Positions 32,688-40,812 of a stretch of DNA of 64,000 nt are shown here, piece after piece. The notes below the pieces were generated by a model. The model saw only the letters and a program-made list of their open reading frames with translations. It had not been told where the DNA came from and made no database searches. A program made the position numbers and the translations under genes. The DNA comes from JBEKYD01 sp052148435 (GTDB lineage Bacteria; Acidobacteriota; Terriglobia; Bryobacterales; Bryobacteraceae). Where the stretch lies: positions 1 to 64,000 of the forward strand of contig JBKQIF010000041.1 in NCBI GenBank assembly GCA_052148435.1, given 5' to 3'. How positions within the stretch are numbered: the first letter of the stretch is position 1; every line of letters begins with the position of its first letter.

Positions 32688-33716
32688 TTAAGCTAGCGGC
32701 ACCACGGCCCGGTCTCCATAGTTGCGTTCGTAGTAAGACCGGTACGCGCCGCTGCGCACCCGCGACACCCATTCGCCGTGGCTGCGATACCAGTCGATGG
32801 TGCCCTTCAACCCCGTCTCGAAATCCATGCGCGGGCTCCAGCCGGTCTCCCGCTCCAGCTTCTCGCTCGACAGCGCGTAGCGCCGGTCGTGACCCGGCCG
32901 GTCCTTCACGTACTCGATCAAACTCCGCGGCTTGCCGGTCAATTCCAGCACCCGCTCGACCACTTCCAGGTTGGGCAGCGAGCGGTTGCCGCCGATGTTG
33001 TAGATCTCCCCCACGCGCCCTTTTTCCAGCACGGCGCGAATGCCGCGGCAGTGGTCGTCCACGTACAACCAGTCGCGCACCTGCTGGCCATCGCCGTAAA
33101 CCGGAAGCTTCCGGTCCTCCAGCGCATTGGCGATCATGAGCGGGATCAGCTTCTCCGGAAACTGGTACGGCCCATAATTATTGGAAGCTCGCGTTATCAC
33201 CACCGGCAGCTTGAAGGTGACGAAGTAGGAGCGTGCCAGCAGGTCCGAGCCGGCCTTCGACGCCGAATACGGGCTGGACGGATTCAGCGCATATTCCTCG
33301 GTGGCTTCAAGCGGCGCCGCCAGGCTGCCGTAGACTTCATCCGTGGAAATGTGAACGAACCGCTCCACGCCGCGCCGCCTGGCCGCTTCCAGCAGCACGA
33401 AGGTGCCGCGAAAGTTGGTCCGGATCACCGGCTCGGGCGAAAGAATGCTACGGTCCACGTGCGACTCCGCCGCGAAATGCACAATCGCATCGGGCCCTTC
33501 CGCTTCGACGAGCGCGTCCACAGCCGCATCGTCCAGAATGTCGCCGTGCACGAAGCGATAGCGGTGGCGAAAAGGCTCGGCCTCGGTCAGGTTTTCCAGA
33601 TTGCCGGCGTAGGTGAGTTTGTCCAGGTTGACGATTCGCCAGTCGGTCTCGGCCAGCATCATCCGCACAAACGCGGAGCCGATGAAGCCGGCTCCGCCCG
33701 TTACCAGAACGTTCAT
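32688..33716 (-). CDS. rmlB: dTDP-glucose 4,6-dehydratase RmlB
   Basis: RmlB converts dTDP-glucose to dTDP-4-keto-6-deoxyglucose, the second step of dTDP-L-rhamnose synthesis. The 342-residue product from ATG 33716 has the NAD-binding TGGAGFIGSAFVRMM, the HFAAESHVDRSI motif, STDEVYGSL with the catalytic Thr-Asp-Glu, and the YSASKAGSDLLARSY Tyr-x3-Lys pair. Length and motifs are canonical. It is 11 bp downstream of rmlC and co-oriented. The frame stays open upstream, but that part is out of frame with rmlC's own coding, so the ATG is preferred. Confidence 0.95.
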   Translation of the reverse strand: MNVLVTGGAGFIGSAFVRMMLAETDWRIVNLDKLTYAGNLENLTEAEPFRHRYRFVHGDILDDAAVDALVEAEGPDAIVHFAAESHVDRSILSPEPVIRTNFRGTFVLLEAARRRGVERFVHISTDEVYGSLAAPLEATEEYALNPSSPYSASKAGSDLLARSYFVTFKLPVVITRASNNYGPYQFPEKLIPLMIANALEDRKLPVYGDGQQVRDWLYVDDHCRGIRAVLEKGRVGEIYNIGGNRSLPNLEVVERVLELTGKPRSLIEYVKDRPGHDRRYALSSEKLERETGWSPRMDFETGLKGTIDWYRSHGEWVSRVRSGAYRSYYERNYGDRAVVPLA

Positions 33717-33727
33717 CGCGGTAGCGC

Positions 33728-34318
33728 CTACTTTCTCTGTGTTTCCCAATCGTAGTTGAGAGACGGATCGTTGTAGGGAATGCGGCCTTCGTCCTTCGGG
33801 TCGTAGAAACGGTCGGTCATGTAGACCAGCATGGCTGCTTCTTCCCCAACGATCTTGTAACCGTGTCCCACCCCGGGCGGGATCAGTACCTGCCACGGCC
33901 GCAGCGGCCCCAGGTACAGCGTATTGCGCTGGCCGAAGGTTTCCGAGCCCAGGCGGAAATCCGCCAGCACCACTTGAAACAGGCCCTTGGCGGGCGTCCA
34001 GTAATCGGTCTGCTTCAGATGATAATGGAAGGCTTTGATGGCGCCGGGATAATTCAGCGCCGCCGAAACCTGGGTGGTCTCCGGCGGAAAATGCGCCGCC
34101 AGGCCACGCCCCATCCGCTGCACCTCCAGGAAGTAACCGCGATCGTCGGGGTAGACCGAAAACGGCGCCAGCTTCACTCCCGCGATCAGGTGCGGCGATT
34201 CGGGCGAGCCGATTACCGCCCCAATCCCCTTCTCGCAAACCGGTAAGGCGAGTTCCAGGTCGCCGTGGGTGGCAAACGGCTCTGCCACGGTTTGAGCCGG
34301 CGCTTTTCCGGCCGTCAA
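33728..34318 (-). CDS. rmlC: dTDP-4-dehydrorhamnose 3,5-epimerase-like RmlC
   Basis: RmlC epimerises dTDP-4-keto-6-deoxyglucose at C3 and C5. The 196-residue cupin protein from TTG 34318 overlaps the rmlA stop by 4 bases (TTGA) and has GAGG 8 nt before it. Motifs seen are PFSVYPDDRGYFLEV, GAIKAFHYHLKQTDYW with the usual active-site His region, and PGVGHGYKIVGEEAAMLVYM. The HYHLKQ stretch differs from the classical RGLHYQ, so the exact sugar preference may differ; a related epimerase activity is possible. It lies between rmlA and rmlB. Confidence 0.85.
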   Translation of the reverse strand: MTAGKAPAQTVAEPFATHGDLELALPVCEKGIGAVIGSPESPHLIAGVKLAPFSVYPDDRGYFLEVQRMGRGLAAHFPPETTQVSAALNYPGAIKAFHYHLKQTDYWTPAKGLFQVVLADFRLGSETFGQRNTLYLGPLRPWQVLIPPGVGHGYKIVGEEAAMLVYMTDRFYDPKDEGRIPYNDPSLNYDWETQRK

Positions 34319-35055
34319 GCTTCCACCTCTTGCGGCCGTTTGGCCGAATTGGCCACCAGGTTGGTGGCGCGCAGCAGCGAGTCGAAGGTTCCGGCGTCGG
34401 TCCACCAGCCTTCCAGGAACGAAAATGTCATCGAGCCTTCGCCGATATAGGCGTTATTGACGTCGGTAATTTCCAGTTCGCCGCGGTGGGACGGCACCAG
34501 CGTCTTGATCTTCTCAAACACGCTGGCATCGTACATATAAACGCCGGTCACGGCGTAATTGGATTTCGGCCGCTTGGGCTTTTCCTCGATGCCCACAATC
34601 CGCCCGCCATCCACCTCGGCCACGCCGAAGCGTTCCGCGTCGTGTACTTCCTTGAGCAGAATGTGCGCGCCGCGGTCCTGCTTTCGAAACGCGTCCGCCG
34701 CCGGGCGAATGCTGCCTTCGATGATGTTGTCGCCCAAAATGACGCATATTTTGTGCCCGTCGGCAAAGTGCTCGGCCAGCGCCAGCGCGTCCGCAATCCC
34801 GCCTTCGCCCTCCTGGTAGGTGTAATTGATGTGCTTCAGGCCGAATTCCTTGCCGTTGGCCAGCAGCCGCAGGAAGTCCCCCGAATTCCGGCCGCCCGTC
34901 ACGATCATGATGTCGGTGATGCCCGCCTCCACCAGGGTCTGGATCGGGTAGTAAATCATGGGACGGTCATAGATCGGCAGCAGGTGCTTGTTGGTGATCT
35001 TGGTCAGCGGGAACAGGCGGCTGCCGGTTCCGCCCGCTAGTACGACGCCTTTCAT
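34315..35055 (-). CDS. rmlA: Glucose-1-phosphate thymidylyltransferase RmlA
   Basis: RmlA makes dTDP-glucose from glucose-1-phosphate and dTTP, the first step toward dTDP-L-rhamnose. From ATG 35055 the 246-residue product has GVVLAGGTGSRLFPLTKITN, the nucleotide-binding loop, YDRPMIYYPIQTLVEAGI, GDNIIEGSI with the metal-binding Asp, and GWWTDAGTFDSLLRA. It is a short version of the family (others are about 290 residues), lacking the C-terminal extension. It heads the rmlA-rmlC-rmlB operon. No rmlD is visible here. Confidence 0.93.
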   Translation of the reverse strand: MKGVVLAGGTGSRLFPLTKITNKHLLPIYDRPMIYYPIQTLVEAGITDIMIVTGGRNSGDFLRLLANGKEFGLKHINYTYQEGEGGIADALALAEHFADGHKICVILGDNIIEGSIRPAADAFRKQDRGAHILLKEVHDAERFGVAEVDGGRIVGIEEKPKRPKSNYAVTGVYMYDASVFEKIKTLVPSHRGELEITDVNNAYIGEGSMTFSFLEGWWTDAGTFDSLLRATNLVANSAKRPQEVEA

Positions 35056-35219
35056 AGTCTTCTCATCATAACGCGACCCCGGATCGATTATCGGATCGCC
35101 ACGGTTGCGTTGTCGATTCGCAGGCGAGGTGCTCGCCCACGGCCGGTGCGGGCTGGCGGTGGGAAAAGTGGGTGGCATTGGGCAGCATTGCCCGCCCCAC
35201 AATGTATTGGAAGAGGAAA

Positions 35220-35293
35220 ACCGGTACTAAGTACCGGTTCCTAAACTAAGCATCAAGCACTTACAGGCAAAAACCGGTACTCAGTACCGGTTT
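35220..35293. repeat. ACCGGTACTNAGTACCGGT palindrome, two direct copies
   Basis: ACCGGTACTAAGTACCGGTT (35220-35239) and AACCGGTACTCAGTACCGGT (35272-35291) are near-perfect palindromes about 32 bp apart in the same orientation. They lie in the 269-bp gap between the rml operon and a membrane-protein gene; another family-3 repeat fragment (GCATTGCCCGCCCCAC) sits near 35185. Confidence 0.7.
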
Positions 35294-35324
35294 GCCGGGG
35301 CGGCGGAAGAGTTTCTACGGCTGG

Positions 35325-35873
35325 CTACTCCACTGGCTGGCTGGTCATTTTGTCCTGGCGCGCGTGGTCGGCGCCGGTTTCAAACAGCGTGGAAAACACC
35401 TCGCTCAGTTTATCGGCAGCTTGTTTGGAGAACATGCCGGCCAGCCCCGATAGTGCCGCCACGCCGTGCGGGCTGACGGCGCCCGCGCCCGCGCCCGGGC
35501 TGAACAGGCCGCCGCGAACCAGCGCGTAGAACAACAGCGCCAGCGTCACCCCGGTCAAGGGTTGCAGCGCATACCACCACGCCCAACTCGCCACCAGCGT
35601 TCGATTGCCCGCAAAACCGGCGAAGGATCGCGCGGCATGCAGCAGACTGCCCAGACCGCCGAACACCATCGCCAACATCAGCAGGTCGAGTTCCCGAGAC
35701 ACGCGCACCGCGCCTCCGCCAATCGCCACCAGCGATTCACCGCTGTCGGCCACCGGCCAGAGCAGCGCGGCCGCCGCGGCGAACCCGGCTCCGCCCGCAA
35801 CCAGCGCGCAGCCGATCAGACGGCGCATCCGCGCCGACATGGGAGTAGGAAATGAGGGAGACAACTGCTCCAT
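35325..35873 (-). CDS. Small integral membrane protein, unknown
   Basis: The 182-residue product has three probable membrane segments (LIGCALVAGGAGFAAAAALL; LLMLAMVFGGLGSLLHAA; WAWWYALQPLTGVTLALLFY) and a Ser/Gly/Ala-rich soluble C-terminus. The Pro between segments and the WYALQP motif recall small acidobacterial membrane proteins of unknown function. It lies upstream of the rml operon on the same strand. No catalytic or binding motif is visible. Confidence 0.6.
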   Translation of the reverse strand: MEQLSPSFPTPMSARMRRLIGCALVAGGAGFAAAAALLWPVADSGESLVAIGGGAVRVSRELDLLMLAMVFGGLGSLLHAARSFAGFAGNRTLVASWAWWYALQPLTGVTLALLFYALVRGGLFSPGAGAGAVSPHGVAALSGLAGMFSKQAADKLSEVFSTLFETGADHARQDKMTSQPVE

Positions 35874-36087
35874 GGCGCTTTCACGCTACCACGCAGCCAG
35901 GCCGATTCCCGTCCCGCGGTGAGGCGCCCGAGCGACGCTCAAGGCCGCCCGCCACCTCCCGCACGCCGGGAGAGCTTAGCAGCCCGTGGCAGAACTGCCA
36001 CGGCACCCCGTGTTGACGCGCGCGGCTCAATAGATTCAGTGAGCTACCGAGCGGCGACCGTCAGGGAGCGGTTCTTGCCAAAGGCCG

Positions 36088-36462
36088 TTAGCCGCGCCGC
36101 GCGACGCGCCGGGAAGGTCCCGGAGCGGGCGGTGCGGCGGGCTTCGAACTTTCTTCCGAAGTGCTGTGACCGGCTGCGCCTCGAAGCCGTGCCATCCGAA
36201 TTTCGGCCTGGCCGACTGCCTCCGCCATCCGCCGCGTCAACACCGCGGCACGCTCGCCAGCCTTGAGAATCTGCTCCGCGCTGTGGCGATTGGGATCGGT
36301 TCGCTTGGTGCCGTCGACAATCAATTGACTGTAACCCAAGACCAAGGTCAACAGATTGTTCAACTCGTGAGCTGCAACCGCAGTCGTCGCTGGGCTGCTG
36401 CGCTCGTCAGCGCTTGGCTCTTGGATCTTCCCCTGTTCAGGCTTCATCGGCGGAATAAACAA
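36088..36462 (-). CDS. Orphan histidine-kinase dimerisation (HisKA-like) protein
   Basis: The 124-residue product contains AVAAHELNNLLTLVLGYSQL, the phosphoacceptor H-box region of sensor histidine kinases, followed by the second helix (NRHSAEQILKAGERAAVLTR). No PAS, transmembrane or ATPase (HATPase_c) domain is present. The C-terminus is a Ser/Pro/Ala/Arg-rich tail. It could be a phosphotransfer-like adaptor or the leftover of a kinase that lost its ATPase domain. The start (36462 or the next Met) is uncertain. Confidence 0.55.
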   Translation of the reverse strand: MFIPPMKPEQGKIQEPSADERSSPATTAVAAHELNNLLTLVLGYSQLIVDGTKRTDPNRHSAEQILKAGERAAVLTRRMAEAVGQAEIRMARLRGAAGHSTSEESSKPAAPPAPGPSRRVARRG

Positions 36463-36598
36463 TCGCCTTAGTGTACTACAAACGACTCGAAAACCAAGGG
36501 TTTACCAAGACTAACCCTGTGCGCAAACGAACAGAACCGAGGCGCGGCCCGAAGCCGTCAGTCATCGGCGCGGCGTTCTTTTGCAGTATCTCGGTGGC

Positions 36599-37105
36599 CT
36601 ACAGCAACCCCTCGATGGCCGTGCTCAACCCGCTCGGTTTGGTCGAGGGAGCGAAGCGGTCTACCACTTTGCCGTTGCGGTCCACCAGAAACTTGGTGAA
36701 GTTCCACTTGATTGCTTCGCTTCCCAGCAGTCCGCTGCGCTCGCTCTTGAGATACCGGTACAGCAGATGCGCGCCCTCGCCGTTGACCTCGATCTTGGAG
36801 AACATAGGGAAGGTCACGCCGTAATTCATGGAGCAGAACTGTGCGATTTCGCCGTCGGCCGCCGGCTCCTGGCCGCCGAACTGGTTCGACGGAAAGCCGA
36901 GCACCACCAGTCCGCGCTCGCCGTAAGTCTTGTATAGCTCTTCCAACTCCCGGTATTGCGGCGTAAATCCGCACCGGCTGGCCGTGTTTACAATCAGCAG
37001 CACTTTGCCCCGATATTCACCCATGCTGGTCTCGCGTCCGTCGATTGCGCGCACCGATATTTCGTAAATATCGTCCGCGCTAGTCTGTGCTCCGGCGTGT
37101 GGCAT
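36599..37105 (-). CDS. Glutathione peroxidase family protein (Cys type)
   Basis: The product reduces hydroperoxides, usually with thioredoxin in bacteria. From ATG 37105 (GGAGGGCGAAGGG upstream) it is 168 residues, the family length. The catalytic tetrad is visible: Cys45 in NTASRCGFTPQ, Gln75 in FPSNQFGGQE, and Trp134-Asn135 in WNFTKFLVD. The active site has Cys, not selenocysteine. An earlier in-frame Met at 37162 adds a charged segment without homology. It is a cytoplasmic antioxidant enzyme. Confidence 0.92.
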   Translation of the reverse strand: MPHAGAQTSADDIYEISVRAIDGRETSMGEYRGKVLLIVNTASRCGFTPQYRELEELYKTYGERGLVVLGFPSNQFGGQEPAADGEIAQFCSMNYGVTFPMFSKIEVNGEGAHLLYRYLKSERSGLLGSEAIKWNFTKFLVDRNGKVVDRFAPSTKPSGLSTAIEGLL

Positions 37106-37271
37106 CCCTTCGCCCTCCCGCTCATCATTATCCCGCGCCTCGCGACGCGCAGATTCCGTCAAGAAAATAGGGCTTTCCGCCGATATGGAATAGTATGAGC
37201 CTGCAACTCCCTCCTCGCACCGGCGGCTACCCCAGGGAGCGGCACACCGGCGCTATTTCCAGGAATGGCCG

Positions 37272-38126
37272 ATGACAACCGCCGCCACCGCGACCTGCGC
37301 GCGTTTGAAAGCCGAGGTGCGCCCATTCCGCCCGGTCGCGGTGCAGTTGTTGCGGATGGTGGGCAACTCCTCAGTCCCGTTCGGCAAAATCGCCAGCCTT
37401 GTCCAGACCGATTCGGTGCTGTCCATGGAGCTGCTGAAAGTCGCCAATTCTCCCTTGTTTCCGGTTCGTTTCGAAATCGTGAGCGTATTGCAGGCGATCG
37501 CTTTCATAGGCTCCGACATGGTCGGCGCCCTGGTGGCGACCACCTGCCTCAAGTCCCTGGCGGCTGGGCGTTCCAGCCCGTTCATCGTGGCCTGCTGGCG
37601 CCACAACCTGGCTACCGCCCTCGTCTGTCAGCGGCTGTCCGAGGCGATGGGAGTTCCGGAGTCGAACGGCTACACCGCGGGCCTGGTCCACGATATCGGG
37701 CAACTTGCGCTCCTCACGGTGTTTCCGGATTATGAGAAAGCCCTGGCCTCCGCCGGGGAACGCGAAATCCACCCCCTGGAAGTCGAACGGGAACTGTTCG
37801 GCCTGGACCACGCCGAAGCCGGGAGATGGCTGCTGGGCCAGTGGAACTGTCCGCTCGAACTACAGAACGTGGCTGCCAGACACGAGAATCCCCCACAGGC
37901 GCCGTCGCGGGATGGTGCCCTGATCCGCCTGGTCCACAGCGGTTCCGCCCTGGCCGACCTGATGGGCATGTCGGTGCTCGAGTCGCCTCTCTGCCAGGAT
38001 CTCTCCCAAATCGCCGCCGCGCTTCCCGAGACGGGTCCGGAGCTTACGGCGCCGAGTTTTCGGCGGCTTGCCGAAAGTGTCGTGATCAAAATCAACGGGG
38101 TCGAACAAAGCCTCGGCCTCGGCTAA
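37272..38126 (+). CDS. HDOD-domain protein
   Basis: The 284-residue protein is a single HDOD domain (residues about 15-215), a non-catalytic relative of HD phosphohydrolases found in signalling proteins. Seen are VQTDSVLSMELLKVANSPLF, SVLQAIAFIG, and an HD-like pair in GYTAGLVHDIGQLALLTVFP. AGGA stands 8 nt before the ATG. It has no receiver or GGDEF domain, so it probably acts as a regulator of motility, virulence or c-di-GMP pathways by binding partners. It is divergent from the glutathione peroxidase gene. Confidence 0.85.
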   Translation: MTTAATATCARLKAEVRPFRPVAVQLLRMVGNSSVPFGKIASLVQTDSVLSMELLKVANSPLFPVRFEIVSVLQAIAFIGSDMVGALVATTCLKSLAAGRSSPFIVACWRHNLATALVCQRLSEAMGVPESNGYTAGLVHDIGQLALLTVFPDYEKALASAGEREIHPLEVERELFGLDHAEAGRWLLGQWNCPLELQNVAARHENPPQAPSRDGALIRLVHSGSALADLMGMSVLESPLCQDLSQIAAALPETGPELTAPSFRRLAESVVIKINGVEQSLGLG

Positions 38127-38197
38127 ACCGAATAGTCGGGGTAGGCTCTCAGCCTAATACCGAATACTTTTCATCCCGGTGACGCTCTGCACGAATC

Positions 38198-38316
38198 GTG
38201 GGGCAGCCAATTCTGGCTGCAGCCGGCTTTAGCCGGCTCTCACCGGCAGGAGGACTCTCACGCGCTCCGAAAAAGCCGCCTAAAAGGCGGCTGCAGGCAA
38301 GATTGCCCGCCCCACA
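38198..38316. repeat. Composite GCAGCC/GCCGCC palindromic repeat
   Basis: GTGGGGCAGCCAATTCTGGC with a GCCGGCTTTAGCCGGC hairpin faces an inverted part reading GCCGCCTAAAAGGCGGC and GGCAAGATTGCCCGCCCCAC. This is a larger version of the repeat at 25870-25913. It lies between convergent genes and ends beside the VWA gene's stop. Confidence 0.75.
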
Positions 38317-39756
38317 TCACTTTTCCGTTGCCCAATACCCCGCTTTCGCGTTGACCCGGAACTTGTCGCCGCCGTTCACTTCAACCTTGATCTTCCTGTA
38401 TTTCCCGTCCGAGGCTTCGTTCTTCGGCACGTAAGCGAGCACGTAGTATTCCCGTGTGTCCGTGAGCGCCCTGGTGATCCCCTTCGGCAAATCGTTGCTG
38501 TTTTGAAAGAAAAGGCCGCCGGTCTCGTGGGCAAGCTGGGCCATCACATCGGCGTTCTCCCGCCCTGCCGAGGCGGCCTGCTGGTCCACCGATTCTATCG
38601 TGGATGTGGCTTCGGTCGGCACGTTTCTGGCATCCATTTGTGCCGGGGTCGTCGAGAAAGCAGTGCTGGCATCGAAACTGTTGCCGGCGCTGAAGGCCGA
38701 CGAGTAGACCCCTCGCGAGTCGAGCGTGTAGAACTTCACGTCGTACCCGGTAGCCGCTTTCAAGATGGTTTGCAGCTCGGGTTCGGTGTCTCTCGATGGA
38801 AACTGGAAGGTGTGATCACGCGGGGCAAAGCCGCGAACGATGCCATAGAGTTCACGGCCGGGAGAGCGATTAAATCCGTCGGAAATGAAAATGATGGTCC
38901 GGGAGGTCGGCATGCTCGCCGTCGCCCTTACCAGATCGTTGAGCTGCAGCAGAAAGTTATGGTTCAGAATATAAGTCCGCTCTTCGAAACTGACAAGAAA
39001 CGCCTTGACCCTGGACTTGACCGCGAGACACCCCGGCTGGTCCCCGCCGACGTTGCTTTCACAAGCGCAAACCGAGCAGTAGTTTCGCATCAACGCCGTG
39101 AAGTCCTGGATCGCGACGGCTGTGCTGGCGGCCTCGCTGGTTTGGATCACTTTCGCGAATCCCTTGCTGCCGATGGCGGCTACGATCGCCGCCGCATCGG
39201 GCGTGGAATCCTTGACAACGGTGAGATCTCGCCCCAGCGCCATCAGTGCGTATTGTGTATCCGTGCCTTGCTCCTGTCGAAGGCTCTTCAGAAGGGCGTC
39301 CCTCACCCGGCCAAAACTTGCAAATGACGAGTGAAGCGTATCGATGCAGATCAGGTAGGTGCGGCGCACTGCACCGGGCGCTGGAGCTGGGCGCTGAGCT
39401 GGTTTGGGAGGGCTTCCGGCGGGAGCGCTGGTCTCCCGGCCTGCCTCCTGGCCTGCCTCCGAGGCGTCAGAATCCACGGTTGTGCGGAATGCGACGATTT
39501 CTTGCGGGAAGCCATCTTCAGACACCTTGAAGTCGGATCGCTTAAGGTTGCCGACATGGTGCCCTTTTGGGTCCGTCACGACGACCGGCACAAGCACTTC
39601 TCTGACATTCGCCGTGATTCGGGGCACAGGCTGCTGCTGTTCCGCGTCTTGAGCTAGAGGATTCTGCGTTCCGGGGTGCGCCGATTTGGCAACCGCCAAA
39701 GCAAGTAACCCAGCCAGAAGGGGAAACAACGTGCGTGCCCGACAGCGTTTTATCAC
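38317..39756 (-). CDS. VWFA-related acidobacterial exported protein
   Basis: The 479-residue product has a signal peptide (TLFPLLAGLLALAVAKSAHP) and matches the VWFA-related proteins common in Acidobacteria (TIGR03436 type). These have an N-terminal domain with REVLVPVVVTDPKGHHVGNL, a Pro/Ala linker, then a von Willebrand A-like region with YLICIDTLHSSF and SRTIIFISDGFN (in place of the strict DxSxS metal site). A C-terminal domain with GKYRKIKVEVNGGDKFRVNA follows. Three or four Cys near residue 225 may form disulfides. The start is GTG 39756. It probably mediates protein interaction in the envelope. Confidence 0.9.
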   Translation of the reverse strand: MIKRCRARTLFPLLAGLLALAVAKSAHPGTQNPLAQDAEQQQPVPRITANVREVLVPVVVTDPKGHHVGNLKRSDFKVSEDGFPQEIVAFRTTVDSDASEAGQEAGRETSAPAGSPPKPAQRPAPAPGAVRRTYLICIDTLHSSFASFGRVRDALLKSLRQEQGTDTQYALMALGRDLTVVKDSTPDAAAIVAAIGSKGFAKVIQTSEAASTAVAIQDFTALMRNYCSVCACESNVGGDQPGCLAVKSRVKAFLVSFEERTYILNHNFLLQLNDLVRATASMPTSRTIIFISDGFNRSPGRELYGIVRGFAPRDHTFQFPSRDTEPELQTILKAATGYDVKFYTLDSRGVYSSAFSAGNSFDASTAFSTTPAQMDARNVPTEATSTIESVDQQAASAGRENADVMAQLAHETGGLFFQNSNDLPKGITRALTDTREYYVLAYVPKNEASDGKYRKIKVEVNGGDKFRVNAKAGYWATEK

Positions 39757-39956
39757 GGTTCACGTCCGCATCTTCATCCGCTTAACGGAAGAAGCTTCAC
39801 AGTCACCTCCGCTATAATAACGCCCCTTTCGACGCGAGCGGGCGGCGGGTTCCCGATCTGGCGGCGGAGCCGGCGAATTCGGCCGGCATAACTGTGCACA
39901 AATTTGCACAACGCCGCCAGCTCCGTTCGTCCCGCGGAAAAACACCGGGCCGCACG

Positions 39957-40790
39957 TTACTTTAGACTATGCAGGAAGTCGTAGCTGGGCTTCATGAACT
40001 CCAGGTCCATTTCGACGAAGTAGTTCTTGACGCCCCCGATCCTGGCGGCGGCGAACAGCCCCTTCCAGTCCACCGATCCCGAGCCTACGGCCGCTTGCTT
40101 CTGGGTCGCGGCCGACCAGTCGGACAGGTGCATCGAGAGGAAGCGGCCGGGGTATTTCTGCAGGTAAGTGGCGGCTTGATAGCCGAGCCTGATGACGGCT
40201 ACCTGGAATTGCATCTTGACCAGCTTGGGGTCGAACTCGGCCATCAGTTTGTCGTATACCAGCTCGCCGGCGATCTTCTGAAACTCGAAGTCGTGGTTGT
40301 GGAAGCCGGCCTGGAGGCCCGAGGCGGCGATCTTCTCGCCGATCTTGTTCAGTTCGCCGGCAGCTTTCGCCCAGTCCGCCATTTTGGCGGTGTTGGGCAG
40401 GGCGAAGGTGGAGCAGATCATTTGCTTCAGGCCGAGTTCCTTGGCGAAGGCGATGCGCTCGTCCAGGGCCTCCTTCATCTCTTTGAACTGGAAGTGACAG
40501 CTCTCGCAGCGCAGGCCGGCGGCCTGGATGGTCTTCTTCATTTCCGACGCGGACATGCCGGCGAGCGCGCCAAAGCCCTCCCTGTAGCTGGGCGGGGAGC
40601 ACATTTCGATGGTCCGGTAGCCCATGGCTGCGATCTGTTTCAGCGTGCCGGGGAAGTCCTTGCCGATAGCATCGCGGATGGGCCAGGTCTGGGTTCCGAT
40701 GGGCATGCCCAGGGGGTCGGCCACGAGCGGGCCGGTTGCCACCGCGCCGGCGGCGCTAGCGGCGAGGAACTCTCTTCTGGATAGATGCAT
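39957..40790 (-). CDS. Tat-exported sugar phosphate isomerase/epimerase
   Basis: The 277-residue product starts with a Tat signal (SRREFLAASAAGAVATG) and a xylose-isomerase-like TIM barrel. It has YRTIEMCSPPSYREGFG, GFHNHDFEFQKIAGELVYDK (His/Glu metal-site region), FQVAVIRLGYQAATY and FLSMHLSDWS. Such exported epimerases are abundant in Solibacter and probably act on keto or inositol-type sugars. It is co-oriented with the Gfo/Idh/MocA gene upstream (22-bp gap), so the two form an operon. Confidence 0.9.
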   Translation of the reverse strand: MHLSRREFLAASAAGAVATGPLVADPLGMPIGTQTWPIRDAIGKDFPGTLKQIAAMGYRTIEMCSPPSYREGFGALAGMSASEMKKTIQAAGLRCESCHFQFKEMKEALDERIAFAKELGLKQMICSTFALPNTAKMADWAKAAGELNKIGEKIAASGLQAGFHNHDFEFQKIAGELVYDKLMAEFDPKLVKMQFQVAVIRLGYQAATYLQKYPGRFLSMHLSDWSAATQKQAAVGSGSVDWKGLFAAARIGGVKNYFVEMDLEFMKPSYDFLHSLK

Positions 40791-40812
40791 GACGTTTTCT
40801 CCTATGAACCGT

